DNA of 64,000 nucleotides, from positions 1 through 64,000 of the forward strand of contig JAYKGU010000164.1 in assembly GCA_035285585.1 (NCBI GenBank), given 5' to 3'. The notes under the pieces are model-generated. The model made no database searches, was not told the origin of the DNA, and saw only the letters and a list, made by a program, of their open reading frames with translations. Position numbers and translations under genes: made by a program. Origin of the DNA: JAYKGU01 sp035285585. Its GTDB lineage: Bacteria; Cyanobacteriota; Cyanobacteriia; CAKZMO01. This document shows positions 16,574-25,232 of this stretch, in pieces; positions within the stretch are counted from its first letter, which is position 1, and each line of letters opens with the position of its first letter.

Positions 16574-19429
16574 GTGCCTCCTCAACCGATGGAGCCGGAC
16601 GATCGCCCTATTGCATTGCCATCCTTGAACGACGTGAACGCTCAGCAAACCGACTCTCCTATCTCGACGCTCGACCTCACTGCCTTATTTCCCTTTGATC
16701 TGGATGATTTCCAGAAACAGGCGATCGCCGCCCTCAATGAAGGCCGGTCGGTGGTGGTATGTGCGCCCACCGGGTCGGGGAAAACCCTGATCGGCGAATA
16801 CGCCATCTACCGTGCCCTGGCCCACGGCAAGCGGGTGTTCTACACGACGCCGCTGAAGGCGCTGTCGAACCAGAAGCTGCGGGACTTTCGCGATCGCTTC
16901 GGCAGCGATAAGGTCGGGCTACTGACGGGCGACACGTCGGTGAACCGGGATGCCCCCGTGCTGGTGATGACCACCGAAATTTTTCGCAACATGCTCTATG
17001 GCACCCCCATTGGTGAGGTGGGCACATCGGTTCAGGATGTGGAGGCGGTGGTGCTGGACGAATGCCACTACATGAACGATCGCCAGCGGGGCACCGTCTG
17101 GGAAGAGGCGATCATCTACGCTCCCCACACCATCCAGCTCGTTGCCCTCTCCGCCACCGTTGCTAATAGTGAGCAGCTCACTGATTGGATTGATAAGGTC
17201 CATGGGCCAACCGACCGCATCTATTCCGACTATCGCCCGGTGCCCCTACAGTTTCATTTCTGCAAGACCAGTGGTCTGTTTCCGCTGCTCAATGCCAGGG
17301 GCACGGGCATGAATTCTCGCCTTAAGGGCAAAGGTCGACAGCGGGGCAGGCCCAAAGCCCCCAGCATCGCCTTTGTGGTCAGCCAGCTCAAGCAGTACGA
17401 TATGCTGCCTGCCATTTACTTCATTTTTAGCCGCCGGGGGTGCGACCAGGCGCTGGATGAGCTGGGGCATTTCTCCCTGGTGGATGAGGTGGAAGCGGCG
17501 GCCCTCAAAAGGCAGATTGATGACTTTCTGGCCCATAACCCCGAAGCCGCCCGTACCGGTCAGGTGGAAGCCCTCTATCGCGGCATCGCGGCCCACCATG
17601 CCGGGATTTTGCCCGCCTGGAAAGGGCTGGTGGAAGAGCTGTTTCAGCAGGGGCTGATCAAAGTGGTATTTGCCACCGAAACCCTGGCGGCGGGGATCAA
17701 CATGCCCGCTCGCACCACGGTGATTTCTAGCCTGTCAAAGCGCACCGATCGGGGCCATCGGCTGCTGACCGCGTCGGAATTTTTGCAAATGGCGGGGCGG
17801 GCCGGACGGCGGGGCATGGATGAGCTGGGCCACGTGGTGACGGTGCAAACCCGCTTCGAGGGAGCATCGGAAGCGGCGTTTCTGGCCACCTCCGATGCTG
17901 ATCCGCTGATCAGCCAGTTTACCCCCAGCTATGGTATGGTGCTCAACCTGCTGCAGACCCATTCCCTGGAAGAGGCCCGGAGCCTGATTGAGCGCAGCTT
18001 TGGGCAGTATCTGGCGACCCTGCACCTGGCTCCCCAACAGGCGGCGATCGCCCGCTTAGAAGCCGAACACGACCACCACCAGGCCCAGGTGGCCCACGTT
18101 ACCGACGTAGCCCTGCTGCGGGAGTACGACAAGCTGGCCGGGCGGCTCAAGGAGGAGCAGCGGCTGCTCAAATATCTGAAGCAGCAGGCCCAGGAGGTGG
18201 CGGCGGAGGATCTGGCCCTGATCATGCCGTTTGCCATCAGCGGCACCCTCATGTGCATCAAGGGCAAGCATATTCCCAATACCAAGCTGCTGCCAGCGGT
18301 GCTGGTGGCCAAGGTGGCGGGCACTGAAGAATCTCCCTACCTGGTTGTCCTGGGCCAGGACAATGGCTGGTACGTGGTCACCACGGCGAACGTGGTGAAA
18401 CTCTTTCCCGAAATTCCCCGATTGGTGGAGGCCGACACCCTGACACCGCCCCCCGATCTGCCACCCAAGCCTGGTCAGGCCCGACTCGGAGATGAAACCT
18501 CCCTGGCGATCGCCCAAAAAATTCCCCAGTTCACCCCCGCCACTCTTTACGCCCCGGAGGTGCAGACCCAGATGCGGGTGGTGGATGAGCTGGAAGCCGC
18601 GCTCACGCGCCACCCCGCCCACCAGTGGGGCAATCCGACCCAGATGCTGAAACAGCTGCGGCGGCTGAAAAAAGTTGAGGAAGAACTGCGCGATCGCCAG
18701 GAAAAGCTGGGGGAGCATACCCAACACTACTGGCAGCAGTTTCTGAATCTGATCGCCGTGCTGCGCCATTTTGACTGTCTGGATGGGGTGCAGCCAACTC
18801 GCAAAGGACAGATAGCGGCGGCAATTCGGGGGGACAATGAGCTTTGGCTGGGGCTGGCGATCGCCTCTGGCGAGCTGGACGACCTGGCTCCCCACCATCT
18901 GGCCGCCGTCTGTGCCGCCCTGTGTACCGAAATTTCCCGCCCCGACACCTGGAGCAGCTACGACCCTTCCCCCGAGGTGGAACTGGCCCTCAGCAGCCTG
19001 CGGGGCCTGCGGCGACAGGTGTTTCAGCTCCAGCGCCGCTACCAGATTGCCCTGCCCGTGTGGATGGAGTACGACGTGACGGGCGTTGTGGAGCAGTGGG
19101 CGCTTGGCATTGACTGGACGACCCTGGTGAGCCACACCAGCCTGGACGAAGGGGATATTGTGCGCGTGCTGCGGCGCACCCTCGACTTCCTCTCCCAGCT
19201 TCCCCACGTGCCCCACATCGCCGACTCCCTGCGGCAAAACGTCTATCGCGCCGTCTATCTCATCGATCGCTTCCCGGTAAACGAACGGTTGAACGATCTG
19301 GAAGACAGTACCGACGCTGAAGAACCCGAAGAATCCGACACCGAAGAATCCGATACCGATGAGGCCGACCCTGAAGAAATCGGCCTTGAAGATGCAGGCA
19401 GGGAAACGACCGCCGACGAGGAAGAGTAA
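16574..19429 (+). CDS. Ski2/Mtr4-like DEAD-box RNA helicase with DSHCT domain
   Basis: A 951-residue ATP-dependent helicase. The RecA-like core shows Walker A APTGSGKT, motif Ia TTPLKALSNQKL, motif II DECH (VVLDECHYMNDRQRG), motif III SATVAN, and in the second domain FATETLAAGINMPARTT and QMAGRAGRRGMD. The C-terminal 250 residues match the DSHCT arch-helicase domain (LRGLRRQVFQLQRRY, LDEGDIVRVLRRTLDFLSQL). An acidic tail of about 45 residues (Asp/Glu/Ser/Thr) ends the protein. Related eukaryotic Ski2 and Mtr4 feed RNA to the exosome; cyanobacterial members are presumed to act in RNA decay or rRNA processing. The GTG start is taken; an ATG five codons later is possible. Confidence 0.92.
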   Translation: MPPQPMEPDDRPIALPSLNDVNAQQTDSPISTLDLTALFPFDLDDFQKQAIAALNEGRSVVVCAPTGSGKTLIGEYAIYRALAHGKRVFYTTPLKALSNQKLRDFRDRFGSDKVGLLTGDTSVNRDAPVLVMTTEIFRNMLYGTPIGEVGTSVQDVEAVVLDECHYMNDRQRGTVWEEAIIYAPHTIQLVALSATVANSEQLTDWIDKVHGPTDRIYSDYRPVPLQFHFCKTSGLFPLLNARGTGMNSRLKGKGRQRGRPKAPSIAFVVSQLKQYDMLPAIYFIFSRRGCDQALDELGHFSLVDEVEAAALKRQIDDFLAHNPEAARTGQVEALYRGIAAHHAGILPAWKGLVEELFQQGLIKVVFATETLAAGINMPARTTVISSLSKRTDRGHRLLTASEFLQMAGRAGRRGMDELGHVVTVQTRFEGASEAAFLATSDADPLISQFTPSYGMVLNLLQTHSLEEARSLIERSFGQYLATLHLAPQQAAIARLEAEHDHHQAQVAHVTDVALLREYDKLAGRLKEEQRLLKYLKQQAQEVAAEDLALIMPFAISGTLMCIKGKHIPNTKLLPAVLVAKVAGTEESPYLVVLGQDNGWYVVTTANVVKLFPEIPRLVEADTLTPPPDLPPKPGQARLGDETSLAIAQKIPQFTPATLYAPEVQTQMRVVDELEAALTRHPAHQWGNPTQMLKQLRRLKKVEEELRDRQEKLGEHTQHYWQQFLNLIAVLRHFDCLDGVQPTRKGQIAAAIRGDNELWLGLAIASGELDDLAPHHLAAVCAALCTEISRPDTWSSYDPSPEVELALSSLRGLRRQVFQLQRRYQIALPVWMEYDVTGVVEQWALGIDWTTLVSHTSLDEGDIVRVLRRTLDFLSQLPHVPHIADSLRQNVYRAVYLIDRFPVNERLNDLEDSTDAEEPEESDTEESDTDEADPEEIGLEDAGRETTADEEE

Positions 19430-19480
19430 AGTGCCCATTGCCGCTATTCTATGGGGTGAACCTGCGTCCAGTGCCCTGCC

Positions 19481-20698
19481 ATGTCCCACGCCGCCCTTGT
19501 TCTAACTAACGCCCGCCTTCCCGGCCTTGCTGGTCGGCAGCAGCTCCACTTCGCTGCCGACGGCACCCTCCAGGCCATCCATCCCATGACCATCCCCCTT
19601 CCCGAGGGAGAACGCCTGGATCTGGCGGGCGACTGGCTTTCCCCCGGCGGTGTCGATCTACAGATCAACGGTGCCCTGGGGCTGGCCTTCCCCGACCTGG
19701 ACATGGCCCACCTCCCTACCCTGGATAAAATCTGTGAATTTCTCTGGCAGCAGGGCATTGACGCCTTCCTCCCTACCCTGGTGACCACCTCCGTGGCGCA
19801 AATACACCAGGCCCTGGACGCGATCGCCACCCAAACGTCTCACCCCCCCAATCCAAAACCCAAAATCCAAAATCCAAAATCCAAAATCCTCGGCGTCCAC
19901 CTCGAAGGCCCCTGCCTCAACCCCGCCAAACGCGGTGCCCACCCCGCTGAACACCTGCTGCCCCTCACCCTCAATACCGTCAAACAGGTTCTGGGGGATT
20001 ACGCCTCCCTAGTGAAAGTCATGACCCTGGCTCCCGAACTGGATGAGACGGGGTTGGTGATTCCCTACTTGCGATCGCTCGGTATCACGGTGAGTCTGGG
20101 GCATTCCCAGGCCACTGCCCAGCAAGCCGCCGCTGCCTTTGCCCAGGGGGCGACAATGGTAACCCATGCATTTAATGCCATGCCGCCGCTCCATCACCGG
20201 GAGCCGGGGCTGTTGGGGGCGGCGCTGGTGCATCCCCAGGTCTACTGCGGCGTGATTGCCGATGGGGTGCATGTTTGCCCCACCATGCTGGATGTGCTGC
20301 TGCGCACATGCCGGGGGGGCGGTTCGGAAGGTTTAGCTGGAGCCTCCTCTAAAGCCAGCACAGGGCAGCTTTCCGGGCTATTCTTGGTGAGCGATGCCCT
20401 CGCTCCGTTGGGCCTGCCGGATGGAACCTATCCCTGGGATACGCGCCAGATCCAGGTTTGCAACGGTACGGCCCGGCTGGCAGATGGAACGCTGTCGGGC
20501 ACCACCCTGCCGCTGCTGCAAGGGGTGAAAAATCTGGTGGCATGGGGGTTGGCCACGGTGGAGGAGGCGATCGCCCTGGCAACGATTGCTCCCCGGCAGG
20601 CGCTGGGTCTTGCCCCTTTCCCGGTGGGTGAACTTTGCCATCCCTTGCGCTGGCGATGGGAAGGGAAAACTTTAACTGTCCAGCGAGTCGGTAGTTGA
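19481..20698 (+). CDS. nagA: N-acetylglucosamine-6-phosphate deacetylase
   Basis: The enzyme removes acetate from GlcNAc-6-P, giving GlcN-6-P for glycolysis or wall recycling. The 405-residue amidohydrolase shows GDWLSPGGVDLQINGALG, the metal-site HLEGPCLNP, the histidine motif SLGHSQATAQQAAAAFAQGA, THAFNAMPPLHHREPGLLGAAL, GVIADGVH and the catalytic Asp in FLVSDALAPLG. A run of five CCAAAAC/T heptamers lies inside the gene just before HLEGP and is translated as Pro/Lys/Asn/Ile-rich sequence in frame. The last codons and the stop fall in a GTAGTTGAACAAAATTATTT element end, so the C-terminus may be set by a repeat insertion. Confidence 0.9.
   Translation: MSHAALVLTNARLPGLAGRQQLHFAADGTLQAIHPMTIPLPEGERLDLAGDWLSPGGVDLQINGALGLAFPDLDMAHLPTLDKICEFLWQQGIDAFLPTLVTTSVAQIHQALDAIATQTSHPPNPKPKIQNPKSKILGVHLEGPCLNPAKRGAHPAEHLLPLTLNTVKQVLGDYASLVKVMTLAPELDETGLVIPYLRSLGITVSLGHSQATAQQAAAAFAQGATMVTHAFNAMPPLHHREPGLLGAALVHPQVYCGVIADGVHVCPTMLDVLLRTCRGGGSEGLAGASSKASTGQLSGLFLVSDALAPLGLPDGTYPWDTRQIQVCNGTARLADGTLSGTTLPLLQGVKNLVAWGLATVEEAIALATIAPRQALGLAPFPVGELCHPLRWRWEGKTLTVQRVGS
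19849..19889 (+). repeat. In-frame CCAAAAT heptanucleotide tandem array inside nagA
   Basis: Five units, CCAAAAC then CCAAAAT four times, are coded as PKPKIQNPKSKI-like sequence. Heptanucleotide arrays of this kind are usually intergenic in filamentous cyanobacteria; here the reading frame is kept. Confidence 0.9.
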
Positions 20699-20735
20699 AC
20701 AAAATTATTTTCTTGGGAATTGGTATGAGCACTTA
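20690..20735 (+). repeat. Truncated TAAGTAG-family element at the nagA stop
   Basis: GTAGTTGAACAAAATTATTT then TCTTGGG, ending in GAGCACTTA, resembles shortened forms of the elements at 36528-36600 and 41191-41282. It contains the nagA TGA and abuts the next repeat element. Confidence 0.6.
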
Positions 20736-20854
20736 GGTGATTTCTTGAAATGAAATTACCAGCCCACGGTGCGTTACGCTTCGCTCTAGCGATAGCCATG
20801 CCCTTGGGCTATACGGCACCCTACGGGCGGTATGGGCTTTCACGGAAATCTCCT
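20735..20854 (+). repeat. AGGTGATTTC-ended palindromic element, copy 2
   Basis: AGGTGATTTC at the left, GGAAATCTCCT at the right, and the same hairpin core as the copy at 5061-5176 but inverted. It lies just upstream of a decayed gene and directly after the truncated element at the end of nagA. Confidence 0.85.
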
Positions 20855-20889
20855 TATTTAAGGCTAAAGAAATTGGATGAAGTCATCTG

Positions 20890-21280
20890 ATCAAGGGTAG
20901 AAGTCAAAACCAGATTTGGCAAGGATTTGGGCGATCGCCTAACCCTTGCTGCACGCGTCTGACCTGGAAGGGGGGTGGATGCGATCGCCAATGCTCCCAA
21001 CTTTGCGGCGATTGTCGATGCCCTTGAGGAAGAGTTCGAGAATACGGTGGTGATTTCTGCCGAAGACAACTATATTCCCGGTACTTTCTTCTCTGCCGCT
21101 AGAAATAGTAGGCTGGCCGAGGTGTTTCAGGCCACCTACGAAGACTTTGATGACCTGCCGGAGGGTTCCCTTGCGGGTCTAACCGAAGGCGTCGGTCGGG
21201 TCGATATTTCCATCATGAACTTCATTGGCTTTGATACCTCTGCCATTAGCCATTCCTGGTTCAACTGGGGAGCAAACTGA
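20890..21280 (+). pseudogene. Remnant of a calcineurin-like metallophosphatase / 5'-nucleotidase gene
   Basis: Only an N-terminal piece remains. The translated part (AIANAPNFAAIVDALEEEFE, later EDNYIPGTFFSAARNS, then VGRVDISIMNFIGFDTSA) matches the start of large cyanobacterial bifunctional metallophosphatase/5'-nucleotidase proteins. In intact members SSGDNYIPGPF and GNHEFDLG carry metal ligands. Here the first is SAEDNYIPG and the second has become SHSWFNWG followed by a stop, so metal sites are damaged. Upstream an in-frame TGA splits the reading frame (GDRLTLAARV, stop, PGRGVDAIA), and a repeat element occupies the expected 5' end. A GTG-started 101-codon frame could be translated but is unlikely to be functional. 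Confidence 0.65.
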
Positions 21281-21378
21281 CGGCAGTGGGAGTGGACGGG
21301 GCGATCGCGGAGAACCGTGTTACTGCGGGCGATCGCCCCTAAGATAGAGCTAATGTTCTTTCGAACGGAGCCAGCCCC

Positions 21379-22020
21379 ATGCCCTCCGGGCGCACCCACG
21401 ATCGCATCACCCTCTGGAGTCTTCCCGCCGTTGTCGTCCTCAGCCTGTTGAGAACCCGTAGCGGGGGGCTGACGTTGGCGATCGCCGCTGGCTTCCTCTT
21501 CGGCGCACTGATGCTGGGGCCAGATCTGGACACCCGCTCCATTCACTACAAGCGGTGGGGCGTTTTCCGGTGGATCTGGATTCCCTACCGGGGCAGCATG
21601 AAGCACCGATCGCCCCTCTCCCACTGGCCCATTGTGGGGACGGTGGTGCGGGTCACCTATGTGCTGGTGTGGGCGCTGCTGCTGGTGTTGGGCAGTCTGT
21701 CCCTGGTCAACGAGGCATTTCAGCTTGGCTGGACGTGGGACGAGATGGGGCACATGGTGAGCCAGTCCCTCACAACCCATCGGTCCCTGGTGTGGATGCT
21801 GGTCGTCGGCCTGGAGCTGGGGGCGCTGAGCCACTACCTGGCGGACTGGGGCGTTTCCACCTACAAGCGGGTGCGGAAGCGCTATCCCCAGGAGGGTATC
21901 CGCGCCCTGCGGCTGATCTGGCAACCTTCGCAGTCCCGCCGCCAGCGCTCCAAGCGGCGAGGCGTGCTCCGCACGGGCAAGCCAGCGCCCCCCACCCGCT
22001 CAAACCGTTCCTCTAAGTGA
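21379..22020 (+). CDS. DUF2227 putative metal-binding membrane protein
   Basis: A 213-residue protein of the DUF2227 family, frequent in cyanobacteria. The conserved metal-site-like blocks are SGRTHDRITLW at the start, GPDLDTRS (residues 51-58), the KHRSPLSHWPIVGT motif near 77-90, and GALSHYLADWGVSTYKRV near 150-170; their His/Asp residues could bind a metal. Two or three hydrophobic helices lie between them. The C-terminal 40 residues are basic and Pro/Ser-rich. The N-terminal ATG follows GGAGCCAGCCCC. Function is unknown. It lies directly upstream of mazG. Confidence 0.85.
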   Translation: MPSGRTHDRITLWSLPAVVVLSLLRTRSGGLTLAIAAGFLFGALMLGPDLDTRSIHYKRWGVFRWIWIPYRGSMKHRSPLSHWPIVGTVVRVTYVLVWALLLVLGSLSLVNEAFQLGWTWDEMGHMVSQSLTTHRSLVWMLVVGLELGALSHYLADWGVSTYKRVRKRYPQEGIRALRLIWQPSQSRRQRSKRRGVLRTGKPAPPTRSNRSSK

Positions 22021-22106
22021 GGGGCACACGGATTCGAGGAATGGACTAAAGTAGTGGGAGTTTGGCGATCGCCCATAACCACGCTGCCCCAACCCATCTA
22101 CCCACT

Positions 22107-23015
22107 ATGGATCATCCCTCACCCCCCCAACCCGTCCACCCATCCACCCATCCACCCGCCCCTGAAGAAACCCTCACCGCCCTCCAGGCCCTCATCGACG
22201 TGGTGGCCCAGCTGCGATCGCCCGAAGGCGGCTGTCCCTGGGATCTGGCCCAGACGCCCCAAACCCTGATTCCCTACGTGATTGAGGAAGCCTATGAGGT
22301 GGCGGACGCCATCCGCCAGGGCGATCCGGAGGGCATTGCTGACGAATTGGGAGATTTTTTGCTTCAGGTGGTGCTCCAGGCCCAAATTGCCAGGGAAATG
22401 GGGCAGTTTTCCCTAAAAGACGTGGCGGAGAAAATCACGGCAAAGCTGATTCGTCGCCATCCCCACGTCTTTGGCGATGTGCAGGTGAGCAGCACCGCTG
22501 AGGTTCACGCCAACTGGGAGACCATCAAAGCGGCGGAAGAGCGGGGGGAGGTGTCTACCACGGTAGATGTGGAAACGTTGAAAGCGGCTCCAGCGGATGC
22601 CCTGACGCCCAAGCTGCAAAAGTATGCGCGATCGCTCCCTCCCCTGATGGCCTGTTTCAAAATCTCCAAAAAGGCGGCGGCGGCAGGATTTGAGTGGGAA
22701 GATATCGAGGGTGTCTGGGACAAGTTCCACGAGGAGCTGGATGAGTTTCACCGGGCGATCGCCTCGGAAACTAAGGCCCGCCAGCAGGCCGAGCTGGGGG
22801 ATTTGCTGTTCACCATCGTCAATCTGGCTCGCTGGTATGGCCTCGACCCCTCGGAAGCCTTGCAGAGCACCAACCAGCGGTTCATCAACCGCTTTGCCCA
22901 GGTGGAAGCGGCGGCGGGGCGATCGCTCGCGGACTTTTCGCTGGAGGAACTGGAGCAGCTCTGGCGGGCCGCCAAAGCCCAGCTCGCCCAGCAGGAGACG
23001 GCTCAGGACGCCTGA
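22107..23015 (+). CDS. mazG: Nucleoside triphosphate pyrophosphohydrolase MazG
   Basis: MazG hydrolyses (d)NTPs to NMP and pyrophosphate, a house-cleaning role. The 302-residue protein has two MazG-like halves. The first carries GGCPWDLAQTPQTLIPYVIEEAYEVADAI and EGIADELGDFLLQVVLQAQ with the metal-binding EExxE and ExxD pattern; the second carries FHEELDEFHRAI and AELGDLLFTIVNLARW. The N-terminus (PPQPVHPSTHPPAPEE) is coded by CCCATCCA-type heptamer repeats, so it may be an extension captured from repeat DNA. An upstream TTG in the same frame is less likely than this ATG. Confidence 0.92.
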   Translation: MDHPSPPQPVHPSTHPPAPEETLTALQALIDVVAQLRSPEGGCPWDLAQTPQTLIPYVIEEAYEVADAIRQGDPEGIADELGDFLLQVVLQAQIAREMGQFSLKDVAEKITAKLIRRHPHVFGDVQVSSTAEVHANWETIKAAEERGEVSTTVDVETLKAAPADALTPKLQKYARSLPPLMACFKISKKAAAAGFEWEDIEGVWDKFHEELDEFHRAIASETKARQQAELGDLLFTIVNLARWYGLDPSEALQSTNQRFINRFAQVEAAAGRSLADFSLEELEQLWRAAKAQLAQQETAQDA

Positions 23016-23336
23016 AGCATTTTTGAGGAAGGGTTTTACCGTTTGTCGGGGCAATATGGTATCAGTCCGCAGATTTCGCAGATTTCGCAGATGGATAGCG
23101 TTCCTACCGATTCTCAATCTGCGTCCATCTGCGTCATCTGCGGATATAGTCATACGCTGTCGGCGAACAGGATGTGAACCATTTCAACGATAACCGCCCA
23201 TGTCTGTACAACTGAAGGGGCCAATCCAAAGAGCCAGATTAAGGAGCGGCCACTTACTCAAGACACCTGTAAACAGGTGGGAGATACTCCTGAATACATT
23301 GGATGTGGATCTATTTCTTGATACCAAGGAGTCTCA
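23016..23336. other. Intergenic region with CGCAGAT inverted repeats
   Basis: Contains TCCGCAGATTTCGCAGATTT (from 23066) and, about 50 bases on, the inverted form ATCTGCGTCCATCTGCGTC up to CGGA at 23144, able to form a long hairpin downstream of mazG. A smaller hairpin (CACCTGTAAACAGGTG) lies near 23264-23279, before the next gene. No coding frame is convincing. Confidence 0.6.
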
Positions 23337-23726
23337 ATGATGAACCCATTCCTCAAGATATCAGTAAGGATAATGACGGTGGCGATCGCCACCAGCCTTT
23401 TAGCGGCCAGTTTCCCCACCCCCACCCTTCAAAGTACCGCTCAAACCAGTCCACCGCCTAATGAGCCGGACATGGACAACATCTACCACGAAGATGAGAA
23501 CCTGCCGGACGATGCCGACGTCTTTCCCCGCATGGGACACACCGCTGGCGCAAGCTGGGAGCGCAACAACTGCCGAATTTCCCCATGGGGAACGGTGGTG
23601 CGCACCCTACCGGGGGATGCCTTTTTTGAAGTCAACAATCGCGTCCTTGATAGAAATGACGAATCCTGGTTCTTTATCCAGGAAATCGGCTGCTGGGTTC
23701 ACGATAGCCGCATTGATCTGCTGTGA
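23337..23726 (+). CDS. Small secreted protein, possible SH3-like fold
   Basis: A 129-residue protein with a signal peptide (ISVRIMTVAIATSLLAASF, residues 8-26), an acidic linker (DMDNIYHEDENLPDDADV), then a compact beta-rich domain with two cysteines (NNCRISPWGTVVRTLPGDAFF and IQEIGCWVHDSRIDLL). The end pattern W-F-I-x-E-x-G-C-W-V-H resembles bacterial SH3 domains, but this is only a resemblance. AAGGAG sits eight bases before the ATG. The following lipoprotein gene begins 58 bases downstream on the same strand. Confidence 0.65.
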   Translation: MMNPFLKISVRIMTVAIATSLLAASFPTPTLQSTAQTSPPPNEPDMDNIYHEDENLPDDADVFPRMGHTAGASWERNNCRISPWGTVVRTLPGDAFFEVNNRVLDRNDESWFFIQEIGCWVHDSRIDLL

Positions 23727-23784
23727 ACTTTGACTCAGGCTCCATCTCCCAGCACAAATCTCAAGCATTAATTTGAGGAAAGCG

Positions 23785-24534
23785 ATGAAGTTCCAACCCT
23801 TCCTTCAGCCCAAACTGCTGTGTTACTTCATGGTAGGAATGACGGTGGCGATCGCCGCCTGCACTTCCCAACCTCCCCGTTCATCTTCTACTCACCCGAT
23901 CTCTGCCGATTCTTCGGCTGCTTCATCAATGGATGAAACACCATCCACCGCCCCAGCCCCCGATGTCCCTGGTGAACCTGGACCAACGGATTGGGCAACC
24001 CTCCTTGGCGGGGATGCAACTGCGGATCTCACGTTTACAAACAATGGCGAACTGGCCCTGGGAGAGCAGGTGCTACTGGACGCAATTCCGGTTTCCTACA
24101 CCTCAGACAGTGCTGGAACGCCTGCCACCTATGCTTCCCGCCTGCTCGTTTCCCCCCCGTCCCCCTCTGGACGCTACACCATTGTCAAAGCCTGCGATGA
24201 CCCCAATCCCGGCATGGGCTTGTGCTGGGCAGCTTATATTATCGACCGACAGGAAGCCATCGCCCAGCGGGTCAGCATCGGTAAGTATGGGGGGCAGGAG
24301 TGGCTCCAGTGGTCGCCCGACGAACGCTATGCGGTGTTCCTCGAAAAGCTGGAAGGCACCTCCTGGTTTGTGGTGCTTGATCTGGAAATTGGGGAATCCT
24401 TGGTGATGGACGAGCTACCCGCCGAAGCGGATTTGAGCCAGTTTGCCTGGACGGGCGATCGCACCTTCAGCGCCCCCCTGGCCAACGGCTCCACCTTTGA
24501 GGGCGACCTCGCTGCCCTATTTCCAGGGTATTAA
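23785..24534 (+). CDS. Lipoprotein of unknown function
   Basis: A 249-residue protein with a lipoprotein signal ending in the lipobox VAIAAC, cysteine near residue 27. After a Ser/Pro-rich spacer the mature part has GATADLTFTNNGELALGEQ, CDDPNPGMGLCWAAYIIDRQ with a probable disulfide, and a beta-propeller-like WLQWSPDERYAVFLEKLEG, as in WD40-like/TolB repeats that read ...SPDG.... No family is assigned. GAGGAAAG precedes the ATG. Likely anchored in a membrane facing the periplasm. Confidence 0.65.
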   Translation: MKFQPFLQPKLLCYFMVGMTVAIAACTSQPPRSSSTHPISADSSAASSMDETPSTAPAPDVPGEPGPTDWATLLGGDATADLTFTNNGELALGEQVLLDAIPVSYTSDSAGTPATYASRLLVSPPSPSGRYTIVKACDDPNPGMGLCWAAYIIDRQEAIAQRVSIGKYGGQEWLQWSPDERYAVFLEKLEGTSWFVVLDLEIGESLVMDELPAEADLSQFAWTGDRTFSAPLANGSTFEGDLAALFPGY

Positions 24535-24567
24535 GTTCTTGGCTCCCCTAACGCCATTACCACCGCT

Positions 24568-24897
24568 ATGAAAACCCCACTGCTGGCCAATGAAAGCATC
24601 GTTAAACAAGGGGCTGCCAACCTTCAACGTGGCCTTGAATCTGTGGGCGGACAGTTGTACTTGACCAACCAGCGATTAGTATTTGAACCCCACTGCTTCA
24701 ATATTCAAAGGAAAGTTGCTGCTATCCCCGTCTCAGCCATCACAGACGTGCGGACTTGCTGGACAAAGTTTCTCAACCTGCTCCCCCTCTTTCCCAACTC
24801 CATCGCGGTCTCAACCCGCACCAACCAGGAGTATCGGCTGGTGGTGGCCAATCGTCAGTCCTGGGTCACCGCCATTGCTAACCAACGCCACGGGTAA
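24568..24897 (+). CDS. GRAM domain protein
   Basis: A 109-residue protein that is almost entirely one GRAM/PH-like domain: LLANESIVKQGAANL, GGQLYLTNQRLVFEPH (the family signature), a positive patch with NIQRKVAAIPVSAIT, and a closing helix SWVTAIANQ. Such domains can bind lipids or proteins. The gene sits close to the preceding lipoprotein gene (33 bases) on the same strand. Confidence 0.75.
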   Translation: MKTPLLANESIVKQGAANLQRGLESVGGQLYLTNQRLVFEPHCFNIQRKVAAIPVSAITDVRTCWTKFLNLLPLFPNSIAVSTRTNQEYRLVVANRQSWVTAIANQRHG

Positions 24898-24933
24898 GCT
24901 TCCTGGCTGACAACTCTCTGGGGAGAAGACCCT

Positions 24934-25042
24934 TGTCCATCCAAGCCAGGAATCTCGATGGATAGGGAGTCAGAATCCAGGAGTCGGAATTCAGGAGAGA
25001 GCTGACTTCTGGCTCCTGACTCCTGACTCCTGACTCCTGAAA
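24934..25042 (-). repeat. CAGGAGTCAGGAG-rich short dispersed repeat, copy 2
   Basis: The inverted orientation of the repeats at 8552-8699 and 35971-36105. It contains several TCCTGACTCCTGAC units, then the opposed AGGAGTCGG/CAGGAGAG arm. No gene lies in this spacer (24898-25232). Confidence 0.8.
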
Positions 25043-25232
25043 AACCTTCCCGTCTTTTGCCCCCCTAACCTCTCCTTCGTTCAGAAATCCCAAGGCAGCT
25101 CTCAGCGCTCTCTCAGGGTGGCGTGGAATAACAAGGAGGTGGGCACAATCCCTACCCAGGGAGGCCCGCCCCTTTTGTTAAATTCGCGTCATAATGCGAA
25201 AGGACTGCCGCAATCAGGAGCGTTTGACCCGC

